In this document: positions 17,496 through 26,656 of the stretch, piece after piece
Layout: each line of letters starts with the position of its first letter
Numbering within the stretch: position 1 is the stretch's first letter
Source of the DNA: JBFYTX01 sp963739515
GTDB lineage: Bacteria > Chloroflexota > Dehalococcoidia > Dehalococcoidales > RBG-16-60-22
Assembly (NCBI GenBank): GCA_963739515.1
Contig: CAVUAO010000002.1
Span: forward strand, 248,001 to 312,000
Direction: 5' to 3'
DNA length: 64,000 nucleotides
The notes under the pieces: generated by a model
Seen by the model: the letters and a program-made list of their open reading frames with translations, nothing else
What the model was told of the DNA's origin: nothing
Databases searched by the model: none
Program-made: the position numbers and the translations under genes

Positions 17496-18809
17496 TTAAC
17501 CGAATCTGTAAAATACCAGCCCTGCCGGTATCTTGGGGTAGAAGTAAGTTGATTTGTGCGGCATGCGGTCGCCGGCGTCGGCGATGGCTTTAATAATGCC
17601 GGGTTTGACCGGATTGACGATGATGGCTAGCTGGTATTCCTGCTCCCCGACTCGCCGGATGGCGTCCAGGGCGTCGTAGGTATAGTCGAGATAAACGCCC
17701 GCCATATCGTGGGTCAGCCCGAGGAGCTCCTCGAGAATAACATGGTCGACGATGCTCACATCCAGTTTCTGGTACAGGTCAGAATGAAAGTACGGTATCA
17801 TCGGACGGATTTTAGAAAAATCCTGCAGCGTTAGTAGTAAAAGTCTATCTTTTGCCAGTCCGCAGAGGAGCAGTTTTACCTCATCCCTGTCCTTGGTGAG
17901 CAACTTGTTTATCTGGCTTATCGTGTTGGCTTTGTCCGACTCTATTTCTTCAATAGTGAAGCAGGTCTTTAGACCGGCCATCAGGCCTTCGATGGCCGAT
18001 GGCGATATCCCCCGCACCAGTCGGTGCGCTGGCAATATGATCAGTCCGGGGTCGGCGATGTCTATCAGGGACATCAGGACGAAATCGTACGGCGCTTCGA
18101 CGGCCGGCGCTGCGGAGCTGGTGCGTCTTTCGCGCCGGTAATTCAGGGCGGTTTCGTACCGGTGGTGCCCGTCGGCGATATACAGCGGCTGCCCGGCCAG
18201 GGACTCGCGTATGTTCGCGTTAATCTCGGCACCCGTCACCGACCATACCTGGTGGCTTTCCCCGTTGGCGCTGCGGCTGCTCAGGGCGGGCCGGCCGCGG
18301 GCGGACTTGCTTAATAGCGCTGACATGCTCTGGTTCCGGTCTTCATAAAGCGCCATGATGGGGCTCGTGTTGGCCTGGAGCGCCCACATGAGGTTCAGAC
18401 GGTCGCTTTTCGGCTTGGGCAGCGTGCCCTCGTGCGGACGGACAATCATTTTGTCCCATTCCTCCAGCTTGACGATGCAGTTGAGACTGCGGCGGCGGTA
18501 CGTTTTGCCCTGGTGGGGAAAATGGTAGTCGTCGATATAAAAAGTCGGTTTATCATCGACCTTCAGGATGCCCTGCTCCAGCCATTTGCTCACGGTAGTA
18601 GCGGCCCTGGTATAACGGTTATCGGTATCCCTGTCTTGGGGCAGCTCCCGGCCGAACTCGATACGGATGAAATTATATTCGCTGCGCTGGTAGAGCTCCT
18701 GCTGTATCTGAGGGGGGATGATATCGTAAGGCGGACAGATGACCTGCCCCAGGTCTTTTACCAGCGCAGGGTTGTAGTGCACGCCCTGAAAAGGGCGGAT
18801 ATCAGCCAA
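17496..18809 (-). CDS. DUF1015 family protein
   Basis: A 437-residue member of the DUF1015 family, recognised by PFQGVHYNP near the N-terminus, VICPPYDIIPP, and YIADGHHRYETAL in the middle. The His-His-Arg segment is the conserved core, but no activity is firmly established for the family. The TTG start is supported by AGGAG six bases upstream. It follows the tandem cupin by 77 bases on the same strand. Confidence 0.85.
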   Translation of the reverse strand: MADIRPFQGVHYNPALVKDLGQVICPPYDIIPPQIQQELYQRSEYNFIRIEFGRELPQDRDTDNRYTRAATTVSKWLEQGILKVDDKPTFYIDDYHFPHQGKTYRRRSLNCIVKLEEWDKMIVRPHEGTLPKPKSDRLNLMWALQANTSPIMALYEDRNQSMSALLSKSARGRPALSSRSANGESHQVWSVTGAEINANIRESLAGQPLYIADGHHRYETALNYRRERRTSSAAPAVEAPYDFVLMSLIDIADPGLIILPAHRLVRGISPSAIEGLMAGLKTCFTIEEIESDKANTISQINKLLTKDRDEVKLLLCGLAKDRLLLLTLQDFSKIRPMIPYFHSDLYQKLDVSIVDHVILEELLGLTHDMAGVYLDYTYDALDAIRRVGEQEYQLAIIVNPVKPGIIKAIADAGDRMPHKSTYFYPKIPAGLVFYRFG

Positions 18810-18886
18810 TTGCCGCTCCTGTCTGATATTGTCGAAGGACCTTACTGTAGTTTATCGTACCCGCCGCAATGCCGCAACTATAAAAG

Positions 18887-19795
18887 CTATAATTTTCCCG
18901 GCGCCGGCGACGGACTGCCGAAGGGGCGGATATCGGTGAGAATCATCGGCCGGTCAACCCTGGTGATTACCAGCGGGCAGTGGGCTAGTCCGCCCGGTAT
19001 CACGACGGCGGTCGGCGCGTTGATAACGTGCCTTTCCATTTCCTTGCCTAAATATATCTCCGCCTCGGCGCCCAGTCGACTTAAATCGTTGAGGTCGGTC
19101 CCCATGAAGGTGAGGATCTCGGGCTTCGGATGGACGTGCGGCTTGTCCGGCTCGGGACCGAAACGGTAGGGAGCTCGCTTGATACTCTCGCACATAATCA
19201 GGAAATCGAACATGTTTTCCCGGCCGCGGATGAACGCCAGCGACCCTCCGGAATCGTCGCGGTTCTTGGGGCCGTAGCTCCAGGCGCCCTTGCGCATGAA
19301 GGGTACATTGATGATATTGTCGCGGTATTTTGCGGTAAACATCAGCGCCGGGGTTTTCTCAAATATCTTTTTTTCGGCGCGCAACGTCTTTTCTTTATAT
19401 TCGGCGGTGCAGGAGATTGTCAGGAAGATAAAACGCCTGTCCATCCTCACGATATTGGCCGGGAAATGCGGCAGCCCACGGGGGACCGCCGCCGCCGTCG
19501 TCGTGGTAATCATGTGTTTTTCGCCCTCTTCGCCCAGGCATAGTTCGATTTCCGCCCCGAGCTCGCCCATCTCGTTAGCGTCTCCCCCCAGCCAGAGCAT
19601 CACCTGGTCGAAGTCATGCACGTGCGGACTGTACGGTTCTGTTCCCATGCTGCCGGGCGCCCAGTAGGCGCCGTATTCGATAATGGCATCCATGCCTAGG
19701 GTTTCGCGGTCGAGCGTGGTCACCTGCCGGTAAAAACCCGGACCGTCCCGGAATTCCAGTTTCTTTACATATTGCCCGTATTTGGTTCGCGCCAT
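18887..19795 (-). CDS. Tandem cupin-like protein with internal duplication
   Basis: This 302-residue protein contains two homologous halves. Half one (about residues 50-130) runs from SPHVHDFDQVMLWLGGD to VRMDRRFIFLTI; half two (about 210-290) runs from KPHVHPKPEILTFMGTD to TRVDRPMILTDI. Each has an HVH metal-like motif, a G(A)E-x-E strand, and a proline-rich VPRGLPH or IPGGLAH turn, as expected of cupin barrels. No catalytic role can be read from the sequence. GGAGGA precedes the ATG. A divergent promoter shared with the MBL gene lies upstream. Confidence 0.75.
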   Translation of the reverse strand: MARTKYGQYVKKLEFRDGPGFYRQVTTLDRETLGMDAIIEYGAYWAPGSMGTEPYSPHVHDFDQVMLWLGGDANEMGELGAEIELCLGEEGEKHMITTTTAAAVPRGLPHFPANIVRMDRRFIFLTISCTAEYKEKTLRAEKKIFEKTPALMFTAKYRDNIINVPFMRKGAWSYGPKNRDDSGGSLAFIRGRENMFDFLIMCESIKRAPYRFGPEPDKPHVHPKPEILTFMGTDLNDLSRLGAEAEIYLGKEMERHVINAPTAVVIPGGLAHCPLVITRVDRPMILTDIRPFGSPSPAPGKL

Positions 19796-19830
19796 GCGTT
19801 GTTTCCTCCAGCTATATTAATCGTCAGAAT

Positions 19831-19881
19831 GGTATACGACCGCCCGTGGCTTTGTCAAGAAATCCGTGATTCGGGTATACT
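19831..19881. promoter_or_regulatory. Back-to-back promoters sharing a -35 region
   Basis: Plus strand: TTGTCA (19852-19857), 18 bases, TATACT (19876-19881), serving the MBL gene at 19912. Minus strand: TTGACA (19858-19853), 16 bases, TATACC (19836-19831), serving the cupin gene. The two -35 hexamers overlap within TTGTCAA, so the promoters should compete for polymerase. Confidence 0.6.
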
Positions 19882-19911
19882 ATTTGATATCGGATTGATT
19901 GGGAGGGCGAC

Positions 19912-20526
19912 TTGATCGTCAGGAAATTAACGGTGGGACCCTATGCCAGCAACTGCTATATCGTCGGCGATGAAGCGACTAAAGAAGGCATGATTATCGA
20001 CCCCGGTGCCGAAGCTAAAGAGATATTAAGGACGGTCGAGAAGCTGGGACTGAAGATAAAGCTTATCGTGTTGACCCACCGCCACCCCGACCACGTGGGA
20101 GCTGCGGCACAGGTCAAGTCGGCTACTAAAGCCGAATTGGCGGTTCATGCGGAATGCGCCAAATACCTGCCGCAGTCGCCGAGCTACCTCTTCGAGTCTC
20201 CTTTCGAGGGTGCTCCGAAGCCCGAGCGCATCCTCAATGACGGCGATGCCATAGATATCGGCGACCTTCATTTTAGAGTGCTGCATACGCCCGGCCATAC
20301 GCCCTGCGGCATCAGTATTGTGGGAGAAGGGTACGTTTTCACCGGGGATACGCTTTTCAATTACGGTATCGGTCGCTATGACCTTATCGATGGGGATTAT
20401 AATGCACTGATAAACGGTATTAAGACCAAGCTGTTAACACTACCGCCGGAGACTATCGTGCACCCCGGCCACGGCCCGGATTCGACTATAGCCACGGAAA
20501 AGCGGGCTAATCCGTTCCTGAGATAA
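19912..20526 (+). CDS. Metallo-beta-lactamase-fold hydrolase (glyoxalase II-like)
   Basis: A 204-residue MBL-fold protein with the metal motif LTHRHPDHVG near residue 57, HTPGHTPCG and FTGDTLF further on, and VHPGHGPDS at the C-terminus. This resembles glyoxalase II-type thioester hydrolases; the actual substrate is unknown. The N-terminus KLTVGPYASNCYIV parallels KLTLGPYETNAYTV in the gene at 4593-5234, so the two are paralogues. The TTG start is well supported by GGGAGG at 19901-19906, five bases upstream. Confidence 0.87.
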   Translation: MIVRKLTVGPYASNCYIVGDEATKEGMIIDPGAEAKEILRTVEKLGLKIKLIVLTHRHPDHVGAAAQVKSATKAELAVHAECAKYLPQSPSYLFESPFEGAPKPERILNDGDAIDIGDLHFRVLHTPGHTPCGISIVGEGYVFTGDTLFNYGIGRYDLIDGDYNALINGIKTKLLTLPPETIVHPGHGPDSTIATEKRANPFLR

Positions 20527-20621
20527 TTATAACCTTAATTCTCGCTCGCCTCTCTGATAAAGAGCCACCCCGGCCAGGTTGCACTCGGGCCGGCTTACCA
20601 CCTCGGAACCGAGAAACAGCA

Positions 20622-20927
20622 CTATTTCGACGCGCGGAACGTGCCGGCTTCAGCTATCGGCAATGCCTGGTCCAGCCCGAGAACCGGGATAACCTGTCCT
20701 GTCCCGAAGCTCATCAGTGGACCTAGCGCTCGTGCCAAAGTCGGGTAGTCATCCGCCTCCACGGTGATGTAGAACATGTGGTCCAACGGGGATACGTACC
20801 CTGCCAGAACCTTCACGCCTGGAGTTTTTTTCAAACTCTGCCACCAGTTGCTAAGTGGCTTCAATTGCTCCGGCGACCTGGCCGGACACATTTCACTGGT
20901 ATGTGTATGAACCACCTCAAATAGCAT
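20622..20927 (-). CDS. Small DUF3303-like protein, ferredoxin-like fold
   Basis: A 101-residue soluble protein beginning MLFEVVHTHTSEMCPA, with a central AGYVSPLDHMFYITVEAD strand pair. This resembles DUF3303-type dimeric alpha-beta barrels, whose function is unknown. AAGGAGG lies 6 bases before the ATG. It stands alone between the MBL gene and hppA, 59 bases upstream of the end of hppA's reading frame. Confidence 0.6.
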   Translation of the reverse strand: MLFEVVHTHTSEMCPARSPEQLKPLSNWWQSLKKTPGVKVLAGYVSPLDHMFYITVEADDYPTLARALGPLMSFGTGQVIPVLGLDQALPIAEAGTFRASK

Positions 20928-20985
20928 TGTCTACCTCCTTCTTGAATTACTTGTCGTTGTGGGCCTTATCTATTCTAAAACTTAA

Positions 20986-23166
20986 TTAGCCGATAAATAA
21001 CGGGCACATCACCAGCGTGATGGTCGCCAGTAGCTTTACCAGGACGTGCAGCGACGGCCCGGCGGTGTCTTTAAGCGGGTCGCCTAGCGTATCGCCGACT
21101 ACCGCCGCCTGGTGGGCAAACGATTTCTTCCCCAGGACGTTGCCGTCCGCGTCCTTGAGCTGGCCATCCTCGATCATCTTCTTGGCGTTGTCCCAGGCGC
21201 CGCCGCCGTTGTTCATGAAGGACGCCATCATGATGCCGCCGATGGTGCCCACCATCAGCACCGCGGCGACGACCATGGCCGCGTCGAAGTGCATCGAACT
21301 TAAGGCGGGGATTTTGCCAAGGTATTTGAAACCTACGCCGATTACGATTGGCCCTAATACCGGTAATAGTCCCGGTGCAATCATTTCCCGCAGGCCGGCG
21401 CGGGTGGTGATATCAACACACTTGGCGTAGTCCGGCTGGTGGGGATGGGTCGGGTCTTTAGGGTTTAAAATCTCCGGGTCGGCGCGGAACTGGCGGCGTA
21501 CCTCCTCGATGATTTTGGAAGCGGTCTTGCCGACGGCCTTAATCGCCCAGGAGCTGAAGAGATAGACAATCATCGCGGCGAGTAGAGCTCCGACAAAGAC
21601 TTCTATCTTGGCGATATTGACCGAGGTCATGGGGTTTTCCGGACGTAGGAAATTGACGCGGTCGATGTAGGCCTGGAAAAGGAGGAAAGCGGCCAGGCCG
21701 GCGGAGACCATCGCGTAGCCTTTGGTCAGGGCTTTGGTGGTGTTGCCGACGGCGTCCAGCCTGTCGGTTATTTTGCGGATTTCAGGGCCGGCGCCGGCCA
21801 TCTCGTTGATGCCGTTGGCGTTATCGGTAATCGGCCCGAAGGTGTCCATGGACAGGACATAAGGGCAGGTCATCAGCATGCCCATGGTGGCGACGGCCGT
21901 ACCGAAAGCCCCGGCGCCCGCGACGCCGCTTTTATCACCCAGCCAGTAGGCGAGCAGTAGGGAGATACCGATGACCATGGCGGTGGCGAAGGTGGTCGAA
22001 AAACCTACCGACATGCCCATGATGATGTTGGTGGCGGGACCGGTCTTGGAGGCTTCGGCGATGTCTCGCACGGGACGGTAGCGCCACTCGGTGTAATATT
22101 GCGTGACAAAGACGATAACGATGCTGGCGGTGATACCGACTAGCCCCGCCCCTAAGAGCCACCAGTTGTTCAGCATAAAACGAACGGTAATCGCGAGGCC
22201 GACTACCGAAAGGGCGATGGAGACGAAGTAGCCGCGGTTGAGAGCGGCCATCGCGTTCTCATTTTCTTTAGCGCGAACACTGAGCAGTCCGACCATGCTG
22301 GCAATCATGCCGAAACCGCGGACGCAGAGCGGGAACAGTATCCAGGCTATATTATTCGTCGCCAGATAGGCGGCGACGCCGAGTATCATGGCGCCGATGT
22401 TCTCGGCGGCGGTCGATTCGAAGAGGTCGGCACCGCGGCCGGCGCAGTCGCCCACGTTATCGCCGACGAGGTCGGCAATGACGGCCGGGTTGCGCGGGTC
22501 GTCTTCCGGGATGCCGGACTCGACCTTGCCCACCAGGTCGGCGCCGACATCGGCGGCTTTAGTGTAGATGCCGCCGCCGAGCTGGGCAAAGAGGGCGACG
22601 AAGCTGGCGCCGAAGCCGAATCCGACGATAAGGTGCGGGGCGATCTGGGGGTTATTATTGCCGCCGTAGGCGAAAAAGATAATGGTCACGCCGATCAGGC
22701 TCAGCGCGGTGATCAGGAAACCGGAAACGGCGCCGCCGCGCAGGGCGACGTTGACGGCCTCCGTGAGGCTTTTCTGGGCCGCGGCGGCGCAGCGGACGTT
22801 GGATTTAACGGCGATGTACATGCCGATGAAGCCGGCCAGCCCTGAGCAGAAAGCGCCCACGAGAAAAGCTATGCTGGTACGCCACCCGATACCGAGTTGG
22901 GTGATATTCACCGTGGCGGCTTCGGCGTCGGTCGTCAGCGTGGCCACCAGCACGCCGATAATCACCGCGACCACGACCGCATACATGGCGATGGTGCTGT
23001 ACTGGCGCTTGAGAAACGCCCGGGCGCCCTGGAAGATGATATCGCCGATTTCCTTCATTTTAGGCGTGCCGGTGGGGCGTTTCATGACGTTCCTGATAAG
23101 CAGGAGGGCAAAGATAATGGTTAGTACACCCGCTACAGGTACCACCCAGAATATCCCTGGCAGCAT
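20986..23166 (-). CDS. hppA: Membrane-bound ion-translocating pyrophosphatase
   Basis: A 726-residue protein with about 16 membrane segments. It couples pyrophosphate hydrolysis to proton (or sodium) pumping. The substrate loop ADVGADLVGKVESGIPEDD and DNVGDCAGRGADLFES are present. Near residue 470 the sequence is GNTTKALTKG; lysine at that site marks the potassium-independent subclass in this family, where the potassium-dependent subclass has alanine. It gives the cell a way to recover energy from biosynthetic pyrophosphate, including that released by acyl-CoA ligases. GAGGAGAT precedes the ATG. Confidence 0.95.
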   Translation of the reverse strand: MLPGIFWVVPVAGVLTIIFALLLIRNVMKRPTGTPKMKEIGDIIFQGARAFLKRQYSTIAMYAVVVAVIIGVLVATLTTDAEAATVNITQLGIGWRTSIAFLVGAFCSGLAGFIGMYIAVKSNVRCAAAAQKSLTEAVNVALRGGAVSGFLITALSLIGVTIIFFAYGGNNNPQIAPHLIVGFGFGASFVALFAQLGGGIYTKAADVGADLVGKVESGIPEDDPRNPAVIADLVGDNVGDCAGRGADLFESTAAENIGAMILGVAAYLATNNIAWILFPLCVRGFGMIASMVGLLSVRAKENENAMAALNRGYFVSIALSVVGLAITVRFMLNNWWLLGAGLVGITASIVIVFVTQYYTEWRYRPVRDIAEASKTGPATNIIMGMSVGFSTTFATAMVIGISLLLAYWLGDKSGVAGAGAFGTAVATMGMLMTCPYVLSMDTFGPITDNANGINEMAGAGPEIRKITDRLDAVGNTTKALTKGYAMVSAGLAAFLLFQAYIDRVNFLRPENPMTSVNIAKIEVFVGALLAAMIVYLFSSWAIKAVGKTASKIIEEVRRQFRADPEILNPKDPTHPHQPDYAKCVDITTRAGLREMIAPGLLPVLGPIVIGVGFKYLGKIPALSSMHFDAAMVVAAVLMVGTIGGIMMASFMNNGGGAWDNAKKMIEDGQLKDADGNVLGKKSFAHQAAVVGDTLGDPLKDTAGPSLHVLVKLLATITLVMCPLFIG

Positions 23167-23230
23167 ATCTCCTCTTTCCCTGCCAAGCTCAAAAGCTCAG
23201 GCAGTTTTTTAATATCTCCGGTAGGCCGTC

Positions 23231-23265
23231 AAAATAAAAAAAGCAGGGTTAAAATTAGTCCTGCT
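23231..23265 (-). terminator. Rho-independent terminator
   Basis: On the minus strand, AGCAGG (23265-23260) pairs with CCTGCT (23247-23242) and is followed by a T-rich run (23242-23231). It ends transcription of the acyl-CoA-ligase/flavin-oxidase operon before hppA. Confidence 0.75.
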
Positions 23266-23357
23266 CTTTGTTACGCACCATAACGTGGCCATGGTTACCC
23301 CAAATTATATACGATAACAGGGACGATGTCTAATCCTTACGATTACGGCGTTCCCCC

Positions 23358-23795
23358 TTACTTTTTGCCGAACTTGATTCTCGGGATGCTGGCTTCCTTC
23401 ATGCTGTCCGCCATCGTCCAGAAATAGGCTTCCCCGGTATAAAGGTGGAACACTTCCAGCAATTTATTCGTCGGCTCGGTAATGCCGAAGTCTTTCACGA
23501 AAGGCCGTTCTTTAATACATCTGGCCCTCATCTCCATGTCGTCATCGATGAACCTCACCTTGCCGGAGACTCGCATCACTTTATTGAAATCCTTGGGATT
23601 AAAATATACCTCTACTTTAGGGTTTTTCCTCATCTGGTGGCACATCGCCTTGACGTTCTGGGCCTGGAAATAGAAACCCGTTTCGTCGGCGTACCACATA
23701 CCCAGGCAGCGTACCCTCGGCTGGTCGCCTTCGACGGTAGCCAGGTAGCAGGCTTTGTTTTCGTTGGCAAACTTGACACAATCTTTGAAATCCAA
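23358..23795 (-). CDS. Pyridoxamine 5'-phosphate oxidase-like flavin-binding protein
   Basis: A 145-residue split-barrel protein of the PNPOx-like superfamily: ACYLATVEGDQPRVRCLGMWY followed by a FYFQAQNVKAMCHQMRKNP strand-helix unit. Such proteins bind FMN or F420 and act as small oxidoreductases; the substrate is unknown. The TTG start has AAGGAG eight bases upstream. It follows the AMP-ligase gene by 15 bases and is probably co-transcribed. Confidence 0.8.
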   Translation of the reverse strand: MDFKDCVKFANENKACYLATVEGDQPRVRCLGMWYADETGFYFQAQNVKAMCHQMRKNPKVEVYFNPKDFNKVMRVSGKVRFIDDDMEMRARCIKERPFVKDFGITEPTNKLLEVFHLYTGEAYFWTMADSMKEASIPRIKFGKK

Positions 23796-23810
23796 ACTCT
23801 TGCTCCTTTA

Positions 23811-25385
23811 TTATCCTTTGGGGTTCCACCTGACTTTGGCGTAACGCTCTCTCAGCTTCGGTTTTTCAATCTTGCCGGTCGGATTGCGCGGCACTTCGCC
23901 GAAGAGAATGACTCTTGGCCAGGCGTATTTGGGCAGCTGCGGCTCGAAGTAGGCCCTCATTTCCAATTCGGTCAGGTCGACGCCTTCCTTGGGCTGAATG
24001 ACGGCGCCGACCACCTCGCCGTAACGGTCATCGGGGATACCGATAATGGCGACGTCTTTGACCTTGGGCTGGCCGATAAGGACCGATTCCAGGTCGACCG
24101 GGTAAATATTTTCCCCGCCGCTGATGATTAGGTCCTTCTTGCGGTCGACGTAAGAGATAAAGCCTTCTTCGTCCTGCCTGACGAGGTCGCCGGTGTGCAG
24201 CCAGCCGTTGCGCAGGGCTTCCGCGGTCTTTTCGGGGTTCTTATAGTAGCCTTTCATGACGTTGGCCCCCCGGATAATCATCTCGCCGACGGTGCCTATG
24301 GGTACGTCCTTATCGTTCTCATCGACGACCCTGGCGTCGAGGTTAATCCTGGGGTAGCCGAAAGAGCCGAGCTTGTGGATGTTTTCCAGGCCGAGGTGCA
24401 TGCATGGCCCGGCCGACTCGGTCAGGCCGTAGTTCTCTTCGTATTGAACACTGGAGAAATATTTAAGGAAGCGGCGGACGAGCACCGGCGGGATGGGCTG
24501 CGCGCCGGAGTGTACCAGCCGTAGGGAACTTAAATCGTATTCGGACAGCTTGAGCTCGCCTCTATCGAGGGCGGTGACGATGTCCTGGAGCCAGGGCACC
24601 AGCAGCATGCTTATCGTGACCTTTTCCTTGTGGATGGTCTCGAGTATGAGCTTGGGGGTGACCCTCTCGCCGCCGGTGGTCATGACCGCCCGCGCCCCGG
24701 CGATAAAACTCCCGAACCAGTGCATCTTGCCGCCGGTATGGTAGAGGGGCTGGATGAGCAGGAAGCAGTCTTTGCGGGTCTCCCGGTGGGAAAAGTTTTC
24801 GTTGACGGCTACATGCTCCAGGCTGCGATGGCATAGGAGAGTCGCCTTGGGGTCGCCGGTGGTGCCGGAGGTAAAGTACAGACCGGCTTCATCCTCGCCG
24901 GTCAGCTCTATCTTCGGCGGCAGCGTGGAGGCTTTAGCCAGCACTTCCTCGTAGGCTTCCATGCCCTGCGGCGGCTTTTCCCCCACGAAGATATATTTCT
25001 TGACTGTTGGCAGCTGGGAGCGGATTTCCGCGATACGCTCGGTGAAGTCCTGGTCCAGGATCATGATTTTCGGCTCGGCGATATCGGCGCAGTATTTGAT
25101 CTGCCGGGCGATGAACCTGAAGTTTAGCGGGGCCGCCATGGCGCCGGCCTTGAGTATGCCGAAATACGCCTCGAGCCACTGCGCGGAGTTCATCATCAGG
25201 TGCATGACGACGTCGCCTTTTTTAATGCCGCGGGCGATCAGGCCATTGGCAAACCGGTTGGACCGGTCGTCAAACTCTTTCCAGGTAACTGTCCTCCGTA
25301 AGCCTTTGCTCGGCGTAATTTCTATCAGTGCAATCGCGTTAGGGGTTAATCTGGCGTTTCTGGCAAGCATCTCTGTTATGGTCAT
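23811..25385 (-). CDS. AMP-dependent acyl-CoA synthetase/ligase
   Basis: A 524-residue ANL-superfamily enzyme that activates a carboxylic acid as acyl-AMP and then acyl-CoA, releasing pyrophosphate. The P-loop YFTSGTTGDPKA lies near residue 170, NYGLTESAGP near 320, WLHTGDLV near 395, the hinge DRKKDLIISGGENIYP near 412, and the catalytic lysine in PRNPTGKIEKPKL near 510. Chain length of the substrate is not readable. GGAG lies 8 bases before the ATG. Pyrophosphate could feed the adjacent HppA. Confidence 0.9.
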   Translation of the reverse strand: MTITEMLARNARLTPNAIALIEITPSKGLRRTVTWKEFDDRSNRFANGLIARGIKKGDVVMHLMMNSAQWLEAYFGILKAGAMAAPLNFRFIARQIKYCADIAEPKIMILDQDFTERIAEIRSQLPTVKKYIFVGEKPPQGMEAYEEVLAKASTLPPKIELTGEDEAGLYFTSGTTGDPKATLLCHRSLEHVAVNENFSHRETRKDCFLLIQPLYHTGGKMHWFGSFIAGARAVMTTGGERVTPKLILETIHKEKVTISMLLVPWLQDIVTALDRGELKLSEYDLSSLRLVHSGAQPIPPVLVRRFLKYFSSVQYEENYGLTESAGPCMHLGLENIHKLGSFGYPRINLDARVVDENDKDVPIGTVGEMIIRGANVMKGYYKNPEKTAEALRNGWLHTGDLVRQDEEGFISYVDRKKDLIISGGENIYPVDLESVLIGQPKVKDVAIIGIPDDRYGEVVGAVIQPKEGVDLTELEMRAYFEPQLPKYAWPRVILFGEVPRNPTGKIEKPKLRERYAKVRWNPKG

Positions 25386-25548
25386 CGCTGACTCCTTTTA
25401 AACTCATATTAGGCTTTGTATTTTACGGGAAAATGACGGTGGTCTGAAGAAAAAATATGCAAATACAACTTTTTTCGGACTGAAAATTGGGCGTTGGGAA
25501 CACGTTATATTTTAATGTGAAACAGTGTGTGTTGTCAATTCGTTCAGC

Positions 25549-25578
25549 TTGGAGTGCTATCTGGCGCTGTGCTATAAT
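25549..25578 (+). promoter_or_regulatory. Promoter for prfA, leaderless layout
   Basis: TTGGAG (25549-25554), 18 bases, TATAAT (25573-25578). The ATG at 25586 is 7 bases after the -10, where transcription normally begins, and there is no Shine-Dalgarno. Confidence 0.6.
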
Positions 25579-25585
25579 TTTAAAG

Positions 25586-26656
25586 ATGATGACACAACTG
25601 GATAAAATCGAGAAGCGTTACCGGGAACTGGATGAAAAGATGGCGCGGCCGGAGGTGGCGACCAACCTCAATCAGGTGCAGGAGCTGGCGCGGGAAAGGG
25701 CGTCCATCGAGCCGGTAGTCAAGCTGTACCGTAAATATAAAAAGGCCGCCAAAGAACTGGAAGACCTTAAGTCCATGCCCGGCGACGGTGCGGACGAAGA
25801 GATGGCCGCTCTGGTAAAACAGGAGGCGGAGTCGCTGGAAGCCAGGCTCGCCGGGTTTACCGGGGAGCTCAAGGTGGCATTGCTGCCCAGAGACCCCAAC
25901 GATGAGAAGGATATCATTATTGAAATACGGGCCGGCACCGGTGGCACCGAAGCCGCCCTCTTTGCCGCCGACCTTTTTCGCATGTATAGTCGCTATGCCC
26001 AGGGCCGGGGCTGGAAGTCCGATATCCTCAGTATGAGCGAGAGCGGCGTCAACGGTTTTAAAGAGATAATTTTTGAAGTGCGCGGCAGGGGCGCCTTCAG
26101 TCGCTTTAAGTACGAGAGGGGCGTCCACCGGGTGCAGCGCGTGCCGGTCACCGAAGCTTCCGGCAGGATTCATACCTCTACGGCCACCGTGGCCGTCCTG
26201 CCCAAGGCGGAGGAGGTGGACATCAATATCGACCCCGCGGACATTAAAGTGGACGTATTTCACAGCGGCGGCGCCGGCGGCCAGAACGTTAACAAAGTGG
26301 CCACCGCCATCCGCATGACCCACCTGCCCACCGGTATGGTCGTGGTCTGCCAGGACGAGCGCTCGCAGCTCCAGAACAAGGTTAAGGCTTTGTCCGTTCT
26401 CCGCACCCGTCTCCTCGATATCGAGCGGCACAAGCAGGAAGAGCAAATCACCTCGGACCGGCGTTCGCAGGTGGGCACCGGCGAGCGTTCGGAAAAAATC
26501 CGGACTTATAACTATCCTCAGGACCGCGTGACCGACCACCGTATCAATCTCAGCCTCCATAACCTGCCTAAATTTATGGACGGGGCACTGGACGAAATGA
26601 TTGATACCCTGGCGACCAGCGAGCAGACTGCCCAGCTCGAGGGACCGGCGGTGTGA
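25586..26656 (+). CDS. prfA: Peptide chain release factor 1
   Basis: A 356-residue class-I release factor that recognises UAA and UAG. The GGQ peptidyl-hydrolysis motif is in SGGAGGQNVNKV near residue 232, and the HIHTSTATV-like segment (SGRIHTSTATVAVLP) precedes it. Upstream in-frame codons to 25487 do not resemble RF1, so the start is 25586 (or ATG 25589). The stop overlaps the prmC start by 4 bases (GTGA), coupling the factor to its own methyltransferase. Confidence 0.95.
   Translation: MMTQLDKIEKRYRELDEKMARPEVATNLNQVQELARERASIEPVVKLYRKYKKAAKELEDLKSMPGDGADEEMAALVKQEAESLEARLAGFTGELKVALLPRDPNDEKDIIIEIRAGTGGTEAALFAADLFRMYSRYAQGRGWKSDILSMSESGVNGFKEIIFEVRGRGAFSRFKYERGVHRVQRVPVTEASGRIHTSTATVAVLPKAEEVDINIDPADIKVDVFHSGGAGGQNVNKVATAIRMTHLPTGMVVVCQDERSQLQNKVKALSVLRTRLLDIERHKQEEQITSDRRSQVGTGERSEKIRTYNYPQDRVTDHRINLSLHNLPKFMDGALDEMIDTLATSEQTAQLEGPAV

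Noticed and set aside
25580..26560. A long frame opposite prfA
   Set aside because: A shadow of the GC-rich prfA sequence, without a Shine-Dalgarno or a recognisable domain.
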